Virus record (IMG/VR): IMGVR_UViG_3300036406_001194
Coordinates: 1-20,705 of that record
Length of the DNA: 20,705 nt
Reading direction: 5' to 3' (one strand)
Source: a virus
In this document: positions 1 through 7,938 of the stretch, in pieces
Layout of the letters: each line of letters opens with the position of its first letter
Position numbering within the stretch: position 1 is the stretch's first letter
Translations under genes and position numbers: made by a program
Notes under the pieces: model-generated
What the model saw: the letters and a program-made list of their open reading frames with translations, nothing else
Told to the model about the DNA's origin: nothing
The model's database searches: none

Positions 1-168
1 TCTAAAAATAATACTGGATCAATCTTTATTGGATCATCTGCTGTTACAACAGCTAACGGCATGGAAATCATTGGCCCCGATAGATTAGAGATTCAACTGG
101 ATGCCTCTGATTATTATTTAATCAGTGATACAGCAGGACAATTGGTTGAGATTTTGGAGATCGATTAA
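1..168 (+). CDS. C-terminal end of a phage structural protein (partial)
   Basis: The first 55 codons read open from the window edge to a TAA at 166-168, and the next gene starts at the following base. The visible residues include NTGSIFIGSS, TTANGMEI and a terminal SDTAGQLVEILEID. This pattern (small beta-rich domain with TGS-I-IGSS and a closing D-ag-v-I) resembles small virion decoration or fibre-base domains of tailed phages, but the assignment is by general resemblance only. It shares strand and spacing with the tail genes downstream. The N-terminus is outside the window, so length and start are unknown. Confidence 0.6.
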   Translation, partial: SKNNTGSIFIGSSAVTTANGMEIIGPDRLEIQLDASDYYLISDTAGQLVEILEID

Positions 169-2445
169 ATGAAAAACATCACAATTATACTAGCTTTTAT
201 ATTTTCCATTAATTCGTGGGCAGTAGCTCCCTACGGAATTAAGGGTCAAGCACAGTCAGGAACTTTATATTCAAATATACATCAATTTCCTAACAACCAA
301 GTAACCAATACTGGTGGGATTAATGCGTTAGTTGAGACTGGAAATAAAAACATTTTAATTAACCCATCATTTGAGCATTTAACATTCTCAACAGGATGGA
401 CTAACTCAGCAGGTACATTTACTGAAGAGACTGTCATTGATATTGATGGTCTAAAGTCAGCCAAACTAGTCCTATCCTCTCAAACAATGTCACTTACTCA
501 AAGCTCAACACTTTACGCTGCGCAATTTGCTGATGGTGTTCAAGGTCTCGCAAGTGTTAGAGTTAAGTCTGATGTAGCTCTTAAGGTATGCGCCATTCAA
601 GCTGGAGTTGTGTCAAGCTCATTGTGTGTCGACGTTCAAGCTAACAACAAATGGGGACTTTATAAGGTTCCATTTATTCTAGGTGCTACAAGTAACGGTA
701 TCTCGATTGCTTCAACAGGAGCGGTATCAGGTACTGTTTACATTGATGATGCTTTTGTGGGTGCGGTTGATCTTTCTGCTACTGTAGATGCGTCTAGGAT
801 TGCTGGTGAATCTTACTTTGAAGGTGTGGCAGGGTGTTCTTGGAATCGAACTTCAACTTCTGTTGGTCAATTTACAGCATCAGCTGCTTGCCCTGGGCCA
901 ACAATTGCTAGATCATCCATGGGTTTATGGCAAACAACCGACACAGACCTTCCTGTTCAGACAATAAATAACCTTCCTGCAGGAAAATATAAAGCAACAT
1001 TTATACTAAATCAGCAATATGTAACAACTGCCCAATCAACTACGATGACCATTTTTGACGGATTAACTTCTTGCGAAAGTCAAAGTGGGAATAATGGCAC
1101 ATCCGCCATGGCGACCGTAGTTTCTTGTGTTTTCGAATACTCATCAAGCGGAAATAGAAGCTTTGAAGTTAGGGCAGCCTCAGTTTCTGGGACTGTTATT
1201 GTTGCAAACAGCCAGTCATCACCTAGAATGTCCACCAAATTCATACTAGAATACTTTGGATCAAGCACAACCTACTCATCAAACAATGCTGATACTGATT
1301 GGGCGGCTTGTAACTTCTCAACTCTTGCATGGAACGGCTTAGGAACTGTGTCGGGAGTAGATATTAAGTGTAAGAGACAAGGTGGTGACCTACTTATGTC
1401 TGGAAGGTTTGCATCCGGGGTAGCTGTAGCAGCAGAAGTGCGTATCCCTATGCCTCTTTGGAATGGAGTTCAATTAAACATTAGAAGCTCTTTCACCTCC
1501 CTCAGCAATATTCTTGGAGGGGCTTCAAGAAACGTATCCTCTGCCGGAAATAACGACTTTTCACTTTTCACTATCGCATCTCAACCGACCTACCTAGTGG
1601 TTGGCGTATATAACAACATTGGGGAAGCACCACTTTCAGCGCAACAAGGAACACAAATTCTAGCTTCAGGCCAAGTGGTTAGTATGAACGCCCGCATCCC
1701 TATCGAAGGATGGCAAAACTCAAACATTATCATCGGTCAATTCAATGGCCTCGAGTCGTGTACTGACAGTTATGAATGTGAATCTCTGTTTACCGCACAA
1801 ATTAGTTCAACAGGTGTTGTTAGCGGAGAAAATATTGACTGGATTAATGGAAACTGCTCTATGACTCTTGGCGCTGCTAGTTGTACTTTAAAAACAGGCC
1901 TCGCTGGATCGGGGAGTAATTTAACAAATGCTATGAATTGCGGGGTTACAGGTGTTGCGGCAACTAGAATACCGATAATAGCATCTTCTGGATCGTCTAC
2001 TGTAGTTTTTGTATTAGAGAATACCGTAGGGGCGTCAACTGCATCCAACATGAGTGTTTATTGCCAAAAACAAGGCGTTGATTACATCGGTAAGACAGCC
2101 AAGGCAGTAGCGAGTGATCAGAATATTAGGACTCCGGGTATTGTAAAATCTGTACTGTACTCAGCAGAACTTTCAGCCTCTGGTGTAGTATCGAGCGAGC
2201 GTGGTGATTTTATTAATGGGAATTGCACAAATGCCGCACCCTCTATTTGCACATTTAACTCTGGAGCATTTGCATCGACTCCAAACTGCTCTGTAACAAG
2301 TAACGGTGGAACGCTTGGAACTTTCTGTCAGTTTGGCGCAAAACCATCTACAAGTAGCGCAAGCATTACCTGTGCGAATGATAGTGGAGGCAACTTCACC
2401 ACATCATTAATTAAAACAATTATCTGTCATGGGGAAGCTCCATAA
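169..2445 (+). CDS. Secreted tail-fibre-like / adhesin-like protein with Sec signal peptide
   Basis: A 758-residue protein. Residues 1-18 form a Sec signal peptide (Lys3, hydrophobic core, then SWA before VAPYG as a likely signal peptidase I site), which is rare for a gene in a tail operon. Residues about 60-200 hold a carbohydrate-binding-like jelly-roll (NPSFE near the start, then GWTNS). Residues about 205-365 look like a second one. Residues about 372-525 resemble the tail-fibre domain with DW at the start, GTVSGVDIKCKRQGGDLLMSG in its core and IPIEGW at the end. Two cysteine-containing repeats follow, near 538-598 and 660-708 (STGVVSGE / ASGVVSSER, then INGNC). Many cysteines fit folding in the periplasm. 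The stop overlaps the next ATG (TAATG). It could be a receptor-binding fibre, a secreted adhesin or a surface-modifying protein. Exact role unknown. Confidence 0.75.
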   Translation: MKNITIILAFIFSINSWAVAPYGIKGQAQSGTLYSNIHQFPNNQVTNTGGINALVETGNKNILINPSFEHLTFSTGWTNSAGTFTEETVIDIDGLKSAKLVLSSQTMSLTQSSTLYAAQFADGVQGLASVRVKSDVALKVCAIQAGVVSSSLCVDVQANNKWGLYKVPFILGATSNGISIASTGAVSGTVYIDDAFVGAVDLSATVDASRIAGESYFEGVAGCSWNRTSTSVGQFTASAACPGPTIARSSMGLWQTTDTDLPVQTINNLPAGKYKATFILNQQYVTTAQSTTMTIFDGLTSCESQSGNNGTSAMATVVSCVFEYSSSGNRSFEVRAASVSGTVIVANSQSSPRMSTKFILEYFGSSTTYSSNNADTDWAACNFSTLAWNGLGTVSGVDIKCKRQGGDLLMSGRFASGVAVAAEVRIPMPLWNGVQLNIRSSFTSLSNILGGASRNVSSAGNNDFSLFTIASQPTYLVVGVYNNIGEAPLSAQQGTQILASGQVVSMNARIPIEGWQNSNIIIGQFNGLESCTDSYECESLFTAQISSTGVVSGENIDWINGNCSMTLGAASCTLKTGLAGSGSNLTNAMNCGVTGVAATRIPIIASSGSSTVVFVLENTVGASTASNMSVYCQKQGVDYIGKTAKAVASDQNIRTPGIVKSVLYSAELSASGVVSSERGDFINGNCTNAAPSICTFNSGAFASTPNCSVTSNGGTLGTFCQFGAKPSTSSASITCANDSGGNFTTSLIKTIICHGEAP

Positions 2446-2912
2446 TGAAAAAACTATTAGTTAAAATTAAAGTTATCGACATTCCTTACTCCCCAGCTGT
2501 TCCTGCTGTTCCTGAAAAATGGACTAAGGAAGATCAAGAAGTATTTGAACAACCAATGATCGAAGTTGATGGCGCAATGATTGCCGATCAATCTTGGACA
2601 CATCATCCACATATTCATGAAATTTTAGAACAGCCTGAAGTATCTCATGAAGAAATCATTGCTCAGACTCAAGGATCAGTAGAAGAACTAGAAGTCTGGC
2701 TTGCTGGTGATCAGCATAAGTATCCTGAAGGTTATTGGGTAGAATGGATCGACATCTCATCACAGGTAGAGCAAGAGCGCATTAATGCTGAATCATTAAA
2801 GTATCTAGCTGATACAGATTGGCTCATTATACGTGAAGTAGACGCTGGTGTTGCTTGTCCTCTTGAGATTAAGATTACCAGGCAGCAAATGAGAGATAGA
2901 ATTGTGAGATAA
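2445..2912 (+). CDS. Tail-fibre-assembly-like protein
   Basis: A 155-residue acidic protein whose start overlaps the stop of the fibre-like gene by one base, so the two are probably translated together. The C-terminal third (YLADTDWLIIREVDAGVACP, then a basic run of R and K) matches the usual ending of phage tail-fibre-assembly chaperones, where a YL-sTDWyv-RE-d-G--iP pattern precedes an R/A-rich tail. The N-terminal half contains PAVPAVP and repeated EQP/HPH segments with no recognised domain. Inference: a chaperone or accessory protein for the preceding fibre-like protein. The motif and neighbourhood support this, but family membership was not tested. Confidence 0.6.
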   Translation: MKKLLVKIKVIDIPYSPAVPAVPEKWTKEDQEVFEQPMIEVDGAMIADQSWTHHPHIHEILEQPEVSHEEIIAQTQGSVEELEVWLAGDQHKYPEGYWVEWIDISSQVEQERINAESLKYLADTDWLIIREVDAGVACPLEIKITRQQMRDRIVR

Positions 2913-2914
2913 CA

Positions 2915-3082
2915 ATGAACAATGATCAAGAATGGCGAGCGCATTTATTTAACGAGATTAAAGAACTCAGGAAAGATGTGGCCGAAGTTAAGTCAGAAAT
3001 GATGACTTTAAAACTCAAGGTGGCTGGGTTTAGTTCCTTTGTTGGTGCGATTATTTCATATATTGGAAATAAACTATTATGA
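2915..3082 (+). CDS. Small XhlA-like coiled-coil membrane protein
   Basis: A 55-residue protein too short for most ORF callers. Residues 4-34 form a charged heptad-like helix (EWRAHLFNEIKELRKDVAEV), followed by a single membrane segment at about 36-50 (VAGFSSFVGAIISYIG) and a short basic end. This layout is that of the XhlA/haemolysin-type phage proteins that act with holins, although here it sits among tail genes and not in the lysis cassette at 6390-7534. The start lies 2 bases after the previous stop, and its TGA overlaps the next ATG (ATGA at 3079-3082), so it is translationally coupled on both sides. The membrane topology is well supported. The lysis role is inference. Confidence 0.7.
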   Translation: MNNDQEWRAHLFNEIKELRKDVAEVKSEMMTLKLKVAGFSSFVGAIISYIGNKLL

Positions 3083-5514
3083 GTATGCAACTGTCTGTTA
3101 CAGCACAGGCACTTATAAATGAAATAGGGATCAATCCACAGATCATTCTAGAAATTGAAGGTCTTGATCTTATATTTGGAGCACTTCCAATCTTAAAAAC
3201 TGCTCGATGGGATGATGAATCTCCTGATGCTATTTGGGACGGTGGGGCAACCTGGGATGGTAAATTCGAAGACATTAGATCAAGAGACTGGATTTCTCTA
3301 AACGAAACAACCACAAATATCACTCAACAAATTGCACCAGACAAGGGATCAACTAGCTCAATTTCTACAGTTAATATCTGCATAATTGACGTGAATAACG
3401 AAGTATCTAAAGCGATTGCATTTGATAGCATCTCAGACATTCTAGGAAGGAAAGCGACTTTTAGTATAGGATTTGCTCAAGGTGCTCATCCTGAAGATTC
3501 TAATCCAATATTTCGTGGCGTAGTGGTTGATTTCTATTCTGAAGCTGGGAAGATAATGATTTCCCTAGCGTCTCCTGAGGTGTTTAAAAGGCAGCTATTC
3601 TTAGAGAAATTTCAGACTGAAACGACCGCAGCATTAACAAACTCACAAACAATTATTCCTGTCGCATCCACGGCCGGAATTTATCCTGCTCAGGATGCCT
3701 TAAATTCATTCATCAGAATTGATGATGAAATCATGAAGATTATAAGCATTGACTCTGATACGCAGGTGACGGTTATTAGAGCACAGCTTAACACGTTGGC
3801 CAATCCGCATGATGATGAGGCATCCGCTGACACATTCTACACACTAACAGGTAAGCCATTAGACTTGGCACTTAAAGTAATGTTATCAAGCGAAGGTAAT
3901 GCTTATTTTGAGTCTCTTGATGTTCCCAAAAGCATTGAGTTTGTTTCTCTAACAGAGCAGATTCAAAACGCTCTAATTTTTGATTATTACGACATAAAAG
4001 AAAAAACAGGACTGACTATAGGTGACAGCATCCAGCTTGATTCTACGCTTAATACAGGAACCTACACGATTGACTTCTTTGGATCACTACCTAGCGGTGG
4101 TTCTTATATTGTTTTAAATGAGTCACTTAATCTTGAAGTTGAATACACCGGAACATTCAAATACAAGTCAAAATACAACACTTTGAGCACTGGTCTAGAA
4201 ATGCTTACAAGTGAAGTTGACGTTGATCAGTTTGAGCTTATTGATCTTCAGTACGGAAACAATTTTGTTAATTACGAAATCTATATTAAAGACTCAATTG
4301 ATAATGCAAAAGACTTTATTGACTCACAGATCTTCTTTCCACAGGGCCTTTATTCAATCCCACGGAAAGCAAGATCATCAGTTAAATTCGTTGCTCCTCC
4401 TTTTTCATCTGACATCGTTCCTTATATTGGAATAGATAATGTTTTAAATGCGAGCAAGATAAAGCAGAGAAGATCGGTACACAAGTACCATTATAATACT
4501 TTCGTTTATAGATATAACGTCGATTCAATCGAAGATAAGTATCTTGCTGGTAAAGTTATCATTTCGGCCGATTCCATAGACAGAATACCAGTAGGTAAAA
4601 AGCAGTTAAGAATTGAATCTGATGGATTAAGAAACACTCCTGACACATCAAATATGATCAGTAATGTTGGGCAAAGGCAGCTTGATCGGTATCAGTATGC
4701 GCCAGTCTATTACGATGACATTGAAGTTAATTATAAGACTGGTTATGCTTTAGAAGTTGGGGATGTTGTTCCATTTGGTGGATCAGATTTAAAGATTTCT
4801 GATCTTCAGACAGGATCACAAGGAACTAAGTTCGAGCTTTTCGAGATTATTAACAAATCTCTAAACGTAAAAAATGGAAACATTAAGCTATCTTTAGTTT
4901 CTACAGCTTTTGATATTGCCTCACGATATGCGGTGGTTGCTCTGTCTAGCATTCTTGGTGAAGGTTCTACAATAAACAGAATCAAGATAGAAAGATTTTT
5001 AGATACTGAAGAATACTTCCAAGAATCTGATAAGTGGCTAGACTATGAGTGGCAGATCGTTGCCGTAAGATCACCTGACTACACTTACTATCATGAAGTT
5101 GAGTTTAAGGGTGTTGATCCTTCAGATAACGGATTTCTTCTTTTAGAGGAGAATCTGCCTACTCCACCACTTGCTGGCTATATTATTGAACCTGCTGATT
5201 ATTCTAATGAGGCGATTGTAAATGACAGGTTTAAGATTGAGTTTGCTCATTTTAACGCTGAGGCAGTAATTACAAACGCCATTAGTCAGACTATTTTAGA
5301 GGTGAATGATGCTTCAAAATTGGTTGTCGGGTCATTTATAGTGGTTAACTCAAAGGATTACGCTAGAGACAGTTTTGGGAAGAAGCTTAAAATTGACTCG
5401 ATTGTTGGGAATCAGGTAACATTGAACACAAGCATAGGGTTCTTGCCGTTAGTTGGGGACTTAGTAAATAACTCCAATTACCAGGATAATGGAACTCCTT
5501 ACGTTTTCATTTAG
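3079..5514 (+). CDS. Large tail / baseplate-hub-like protein
   Basis: An 811-residue, beta-rich protein with no signal peptide. The N-terminal 200 residues (LEIEGLDLIFG, repeated WDGG/WDGK tryptophans, ILGRKATFSIGFAQG, IFRGVVVDF, then ISLASPE) look like the hub domain of siphovirus tail-tip or baseplate proteins, where a segment about strand pairing (FRG-vvd) is typical. A central part (GKKQLRIESDGLR, then YYDDIEVNYKTGYALEVGDV) resembles the second hub barrel, and the C-terminal 150 residues appear to be a separate receptor-proximal domain. Position between the fibre-like gene and the small virion proteins fits a tail-tip component. Start chosen at the ATG overlapping the previous stop; a second ATG lies two codons later. 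Confidence 0.65.
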   Translation: MSMQLSVTAQALINEIGINPQIILEIEGLDLIFGALPILKTARWDDESPDAIWDGGATWDGKFEDIRSRDWISLNETTTNITQQIAPDKGSTSSISTVNICIIDVNNEVSKAIAFDSISDILGRKATFSIGFAQGAHPEDSNPIFRGVVVDFYSEAGKIMISLASPEVFKRQLFLEKFQTETTAALTNSQTIIPVASTAGIYPAQDALNSFIRIDDEIMKIISIDSDTQVTVIRAQLNTLANPHDDEASADTFYTLTGKPLDLALKVMLSSEGNAYFESLDVPKSIEFVSLTEQIQNALIFDYYDIKEKTGLTIGDSIQLDSTLNTGTYTIDFFGSLPSGGSYIVLNESLNLEVEYTGTFKYKSKYNTLSTGLEMLTSEVDVDQFELIDLQYGNNFVNYEIYIKDSIDNAKDFIDSQIFFPQGLYSIPRKARSSVKFVAPPFSSDIVPYIGIDNVLNASKIKQRRSVHKYHYNTFVYRYNVDSIEDKYLAGKVIISADSIDRIPVGKKQLRIESDGLRNTPDTSNMISNVGQRQLDRYQYAPVYYDDIEVNYKTGYALEVGDVVPFGGSDLKISDLQTGSQGTKFELFEIINKSLNVKNGNIKLSLVSTAFDIASRYAVVALSSILGEGSTINRIKIERFLDTEEYFQESDKWLDYEWQIVAVRSPDYTYYHEVEFKGVDPSDNGFLLLEENLPTPPLAGYIIEPADYSNEAIVNDRFKIEFAHFNAEAVITNAISQTILEVNDASKLVVGSFIVVNSKDYARDSFGKKLKIDSIVGNQVTLNTSIGFLPLVGDLVNNSNYQDNGTPYVFI

Positions 5515-5520
5515 GAAATT

Positions 5521-6069
5521 ATGGCAAAATCAGACATCGTAACACCGGCAAGAGAGATTTTTCGAGTTGGTGACATCAGCTATAAAAGATCAGTTTCAGA
5601 AGCGACCTTTAATAGAGTTGCTCAAACTAATAACTTTATTGCTACGTATCAAAACGACATAAAAGAGTGGAAACTTAATGGGTCTTATTCTGTTGCGACC
5701 GGGATTACCTTTTTTGATGGTGTAGCTTCATTTTTTACTAAGTCTGAAATCGTTGGGATATTCTTTTATAATGGGACTCAGGGCGCTTCGGGGATTACTA
5801 CTTTTGACCTTCGTTGGATTAATAGTGCTGGTGTTGATCAGGGGAGCATCTTTAGTGTTACTCCAAAGATTGCATCGACAGCTTCAAATAATGCGATAGG
5901 TTTTAAAAACCTAGTAAGTGGAACAAATGTTGCCCCTACAGGTGTCACATTGCCTACATTTAGCAAGACACAATTTCTTGAAGGTGAATCAGTTTATTTG
6001 GTTCTTACATCAGCAATGGTTAGTGCGCTAAATTGTGGTTTAACGATATTCTACAGACCAATTAGTTAA
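5521..6069 (+). CDS. Hypothetical virion-associated protein
   Basis: A 182-residue protein starting 6 bases after the tail gene stop with AGGA just upstream. From about residue 60 it is rich in G, T, S, F and aromatic residues (GVASFFTKSEIVGIFFYNGT, TFDLRWINSAG), with the look of a beta-sandwich, and it ends in LTIFYRPIS. The N-terminal 55 residues are more polar and may be an attachment segment. Similar FYNGTxG-SG-T-FDLRW patterns occur in small tail-fibre or decoration proteins, but no defined family was recognised. It belongs to the tail operon by strand and spacing. No signal peptide or cysteine cluster. Confidence 0.55.
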   Translation: MAKSDIVTPAREIFRVGDISYKRSVSEATFNRVAQTNNFIATYQNDIKEWKLNGSYSVATGITFFDGVASFFTKSEIVGIFFYNGTQGASGITTFDLRWINSAGVDQGSIFSVTPKIASTASNNAIGFKNLVSGTNVAPTGVTLPTFSKTQFLEGESVYLVLTSAMVSALNCGLTIFYRPIS

Positions 6070-6099
6070 GAATAATTAATTTTTACAGGGTGGTATTTT

Positions 6100-6393
6100 A
6101 TTTCAACTTTTTACGGCGGGCCACAATTAGTTTTAGTCACAAGCATTTCAACAAGCACTGGAACAAGCTCTTATACCGTTCCGGCAGGTCATTGGGCAGA
6201 GGTTTGGTTTTTGACAAACCAAGATTCAGGGGGGTTTTCTTCTGGCACTGCATCTGTGAATGGGGTAGTTGTTGTTTCTGGGCCAAACGGATCTAAAGAA
6301 TTTGGAATGGTTGCAAGTGGTGGATCTATATCAGTTACGGGTTTTGGTAGTTTTTATAGCTACGCAGGAATAAAGGTCTACAAAAACCCATGA
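6100..6393 (+). CDS. Small virion-like protein, apparent AUU start
   Basis: The frame is open from 6076 to a TGA at 6391-6393, and its product from 6100 is about 97 residues: STFYGGPQLVLVTSIS, TSSYTVPAGHWAEVW, then glycine-rich strands ending in SYAGIKVYKNP. The whole length reads like a compact virion beta-protein, so coding is likely well upstream of the only standard start in frame (TTG at 6211, which would remove 37 good residues). No ATG, GTG or TTG lies between 6076 and 6211. ATT at 6100 is preceded by AGGGTGG about 6 bases away. The stop overlaps the endolysin ATG. An AUU start is inference. Alternatives are the late TTG or a mutation that destroyed an ATG. Confidence 0.55.
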   Translation: MSTFYGGPQLVLVTSISTSTGTSSYTVPAGHWAEVWFLTNQDSGGFSSGTASVNGVVVVSGPNGSKEFGMVASGGSISVTGFGSFYSYAGIKVYKNP

Positions 6394-6779
6394 TCACAGT
6401 CACAGAATACTTAATGAATCGAGACAAAGACTTTCCGCTTGATATGCTTCAAGCCAGAAACATGGCGGAACTTTTATCAAGAGTAAATTGGCTATTTGGC
6501 ACTCTTGAGTTACATGCCAAGGTTAGTTCTGGATACAGACCATCGGCGATAAATAAGAAGATTGGTGGTGCAAAGATGAGCACCCACACAGTATGCGCAG
6601 GCATTGATCTTGTAGATCCAGATGGGTTTCTTGCAGCAAAGATGCTTGATCATTTAGACTTACTAGAAGAATGTGGATTATGGTTAGAAGATCCAAGATA
6701 TACAAAATCAAAGAATAATCCAGGTGGGTGGATACACTTGGACATAAAGCAAAGAAAAAATAGGGTTTTTGTCCCTTAA
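6390..6779 (+). CDS. Endolysin, M15-type peptidase
   Basis: A 129-residue protein of the peptidase M15 fold (VanX/VanY, L-Ala-D-Glu or D-Ala-D-Ala peptidases), which cleaves cross-links or stem peptides in peptidoglycan. The zinc-site motifs are all present: SGYRP (about residues 47-51), STHTVCAGIDL (His and Asp ligands, about 64-74) and WIHLD (final His, about 115-119). No signal peptide, so release needs a holin. The start overlaps the previous stop (ATGA). The gene opens the lysis cassette and its stop overlaps the strong AAGGAG ribosome site of the next gene. Length is normal for single-domain phage M15 endolysins. Exact bond cleaved is not decidable here. Confidence 0.88.
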   Translation: MITVTEYLMNRDKDFPLDMLQARNMAELLSRVNWLFGTLELHAKVSSGYRPSAINKKIGGAKMSTHTVCAGIDLVDPDGFLAAKMLDHLDLLEECGLWLEDPRYTKSKNNPGGWIHLDIKQRKNRVFVP

Positions 6780-6789
6780 GGAGATAATC

Positions 6790-6942
6790 ATGGAAGTTAT
6801 TATTGCAAACAAGGAAGTCGTTCTAGGTTTATTGTGGGCATTATCAGAGGTGCTAGCACTTGTCCCACAGGTTAAAGCTAACTCTGTATTTCAGCTTGTA
6901 GTTGGTATACTTAAGAAAGTTAAAGAAGTTGTTGCTAAATAA
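6790..6942 (+). CDS. Small holin-like membrane protein
   Basis: A 50-residue protein missed by length cut-offs. It has a very good ribosome site (AAGGAG at 6777-6782, inside the endolysin stop) and its TAA overlaps the next ATG. The chain is mostly hydrophobic: NKEVVLGLLWALSEVLALVP, then a second amphipathic helix QLVVGILKKVKEVV with a basic end. Position right after an endolysin lacking a signal peptide makes it the best holin candidate in the window, although the hydrophobic segment carries Glu20 and is short. Alternative: an accessory lysis peptide, with the 55-residue protein at 2915 as holin partner. Confidence 0.7.
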   Translation: MEVIIANKEVVLGLLWALSEVLALVPQVKANSVFQLVVGILKKVKEVVAK

Positions 6943-7202
6943 TGTCCCAAGCAATCGCTTTAATTATCGCATTAGCAAAAGCTCTCCCAATCATTGATAA
7001 GTGGCTGGGAGAGTTGTTTGCCGCCTACCAGGTTCAGAAGAAAAAAGAAATTCAGGAAGCAACAGAAAGAGCAATCAATGAGGCAATTAAAAACCAAGAT
7101 CAAAGACCTATTGAAAGTCTTCAAATATCTGGCAAGCCGTCCGGTTTGGGAAGTATTCGTGATTCTCTTCCTGGTGTCATGCGTGACAAGGGAAAGGATT
7201 AA
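6942..7202 (+). CDS. Putative i-spanin-like / lysis accessory protein
   Basis: An 86-residue protein. Residues 2-28 form a hydrophobic to amphipathic helix (AIALIIALAKALPIIDKWLG), residues 29-58 a charged helix suited to a coiled coil (QVQKKKEIQEATERAINEAI), and the last 25 residues are polar with glycines. This is the order expected of an inner-membrane spanin, and a lipoprotein frame is nested in its 3' half, as in Rz/Rz1. Caveats: Lys13, Asp19 and Lys20 interrupt the membrane segment, and it is shorter than most i-spanins. The start is the ATG overlapping the previous stop (TAATG). Confidence 0.6.
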   Translation: MSQAIALIIALAKALPIIDKWLGELFAAYQVQKKKEIQEATERAINEAIKNQDQRPIESLQISGKPSGLGSIRDSLPGVMRDKGKD

Positions 7203-7461
7203 TGGGTATTTGTGGATTAATAATACCCCAATACCGCAAGAGATTTGCGATAGAGAACCGCTATTAAAAGATTATGGACTTTATAGAAGACTCTCCACCG
7301 GGAACTTTGAATTTATTTCGTTCTGTGATCAAAAAGTTAACCAATTCTATTCAATGCACAAAGATGATCTAGCTAGGATAATAAATGGAACCAAAAAAGT
7401 GTCTAACGAAAAAGCAGCAGCTCGAATATTGGCTCCAGCTTTACCTACAAGCAAAGACTAG
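7078..7461 (+). CDS. Putative o-spanin lipoprotein (Rz1-like)
   Basis: A 127-residue protein beginning inside the preceding gene in another frame. After a basic start (MRQLKTKIKD) there is a hydrophobic run (WEVFVILFLVSC) ending in a lipobox-like LVSC with Cys35, consistent with signal peptidase II processing and outer-membrane anchoring. The mature part is about 93 residues and holds two further cysteines (EICDRE, SFCDQK). Nesting of a lipoprotein within an i-spanin-like gene is the classic Rz/Rz1 arrangement and implies a Gram-negative host. The n-region is long and the ribosome site is weak (AGAAAGAG). An upstream TTG at 6994 is possible but would add a non-hydrophobic arginine-rich segment. 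Confidence 0.65.
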   Translation: MRQLKTKIKDLLKVFKYLASRPVWEVFVILFLVSCVTRERINGYLWINNTPIPQEICDREPLLKDYGLYRRLSTGNFEFISFCDQKVNQFYSMHKDDLARIINGTKKVSNEKAAARILAPALPTSKD

Positions 7462-7534
7462 CGGTGATACTAAGAAGATGAAGCTTTATGAGGCAATTAT
7501 CATCAAGCTTGGGGCAACTATTCCGAAGCTATAA
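7385..7534 (+). CDS. Hypothetical 49-residue protein
   Basis: This short ORF begins inside the o-spanin-like gene in another frame and ends 17 bases inside the 3' end of the opposite-strand VRR-NUC gene. Its product begins MEPKKCLTKKQQLEYWLQLY and continues as a predicted helical hairpin with a K/T linker, ending KLGATIPKL. TAGGA precedes the ATG by about 6 bases. The sequence looks protein-like (Q, L, Y, K helix) and fills the gap between o-spanin stop and operon end. It continues the pattern of three lysis-region genes in staggered frames. No family was recognised. Confidence 0.5.
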   Translation: MEPKKCLTKKQQLEYWLQLYLQAKTSGDTKKMKLYEAIIIKLGATIPKL

Positions 7535-7913
7535 CACCGTAAAGAATAAGCTGATCCTCAACCGTATCAATCGAATCAGCAAAAAAAGCAATCCCACCCA
7601 AAGACTTAACACGGTTTACAAAATTGATTTGATCTTCAGACGCAAGTTTCTCTAACTCTTCCTGAGTTCGGTATTTAAATTGCATGGTCTTTTTAGAGAT
7701 ATATGGCTTTTTAACTTCGATTGCCAGAAACTTTCCGTCAATGACTCCCAAGATGTCACTAACGCCATTAATGTGATGAACATTTCGGGATTTCCGAAAG
7801 ACCTTTCTCCCGGGATCGAATATTCCTTGGCTGTGATTTTTCCAGGCAAAGATTTTCTTATTTGCCAGATAAGTAAGTATCTGATTCTCAATGATTTTCT
7901 CTGTTATTGACAC
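7518..7913 (-). CDS. VRR-NUC family nuclease (PD-(D/E)XK)
   Basis: A 131-residue single-domain nuclease. The motifs fit the VRR-NUC group of restriction-like nucleases: Glu10 and Gln11 in the first helix, GVSDILGV with catalytic Asp53, then AIEVKKP with Glu66 and Lys68, and DQINFVNRVKSLGG, where the Q and the G-G-AFFADS end are typical. Phage members are thought to act on branched DNA, like Holliday-junction resolvases. It is last in the leftward recombination operon, in keeping with such a role. The start is GTG at 7913 with AAGGA six bases upstream. No ATG fits. Confidence 0.88.
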   Translation of the reverse strand: MSITEKIIENQILTYLANKKIFAWKNHSQGIFDPGRKVFRKSRNVHHINGVSDILGVIDGKFLAIEVKKPYISKKTMQFKYRTQEELEKLASEDQINFVNRVKSLGGIAFFADSIDTVEDQLILYGVIASE

Positions 7914-7938
7914 AATACTTCCTTAGTTGAGATGATAA

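Noticed and set aside
6090-6296. GTG-started ORF in another frame over the AUU gene
   Set aside because: Product is basic, aromatic and arginine-rich with no protein-like pattern; the frame with FYGGPQL and VPAGHW is the better one.
7518-7600. Bidirectional terminator at the convergent gene ends
   Set aside because: GCTGAT/ATCAGC near 7550 is inside the VRR-NUC gene and the A-run follows on the wrong side; HindIII-like AAGCTT repeats near 7478-7510 make no convincing stem with a T-run.
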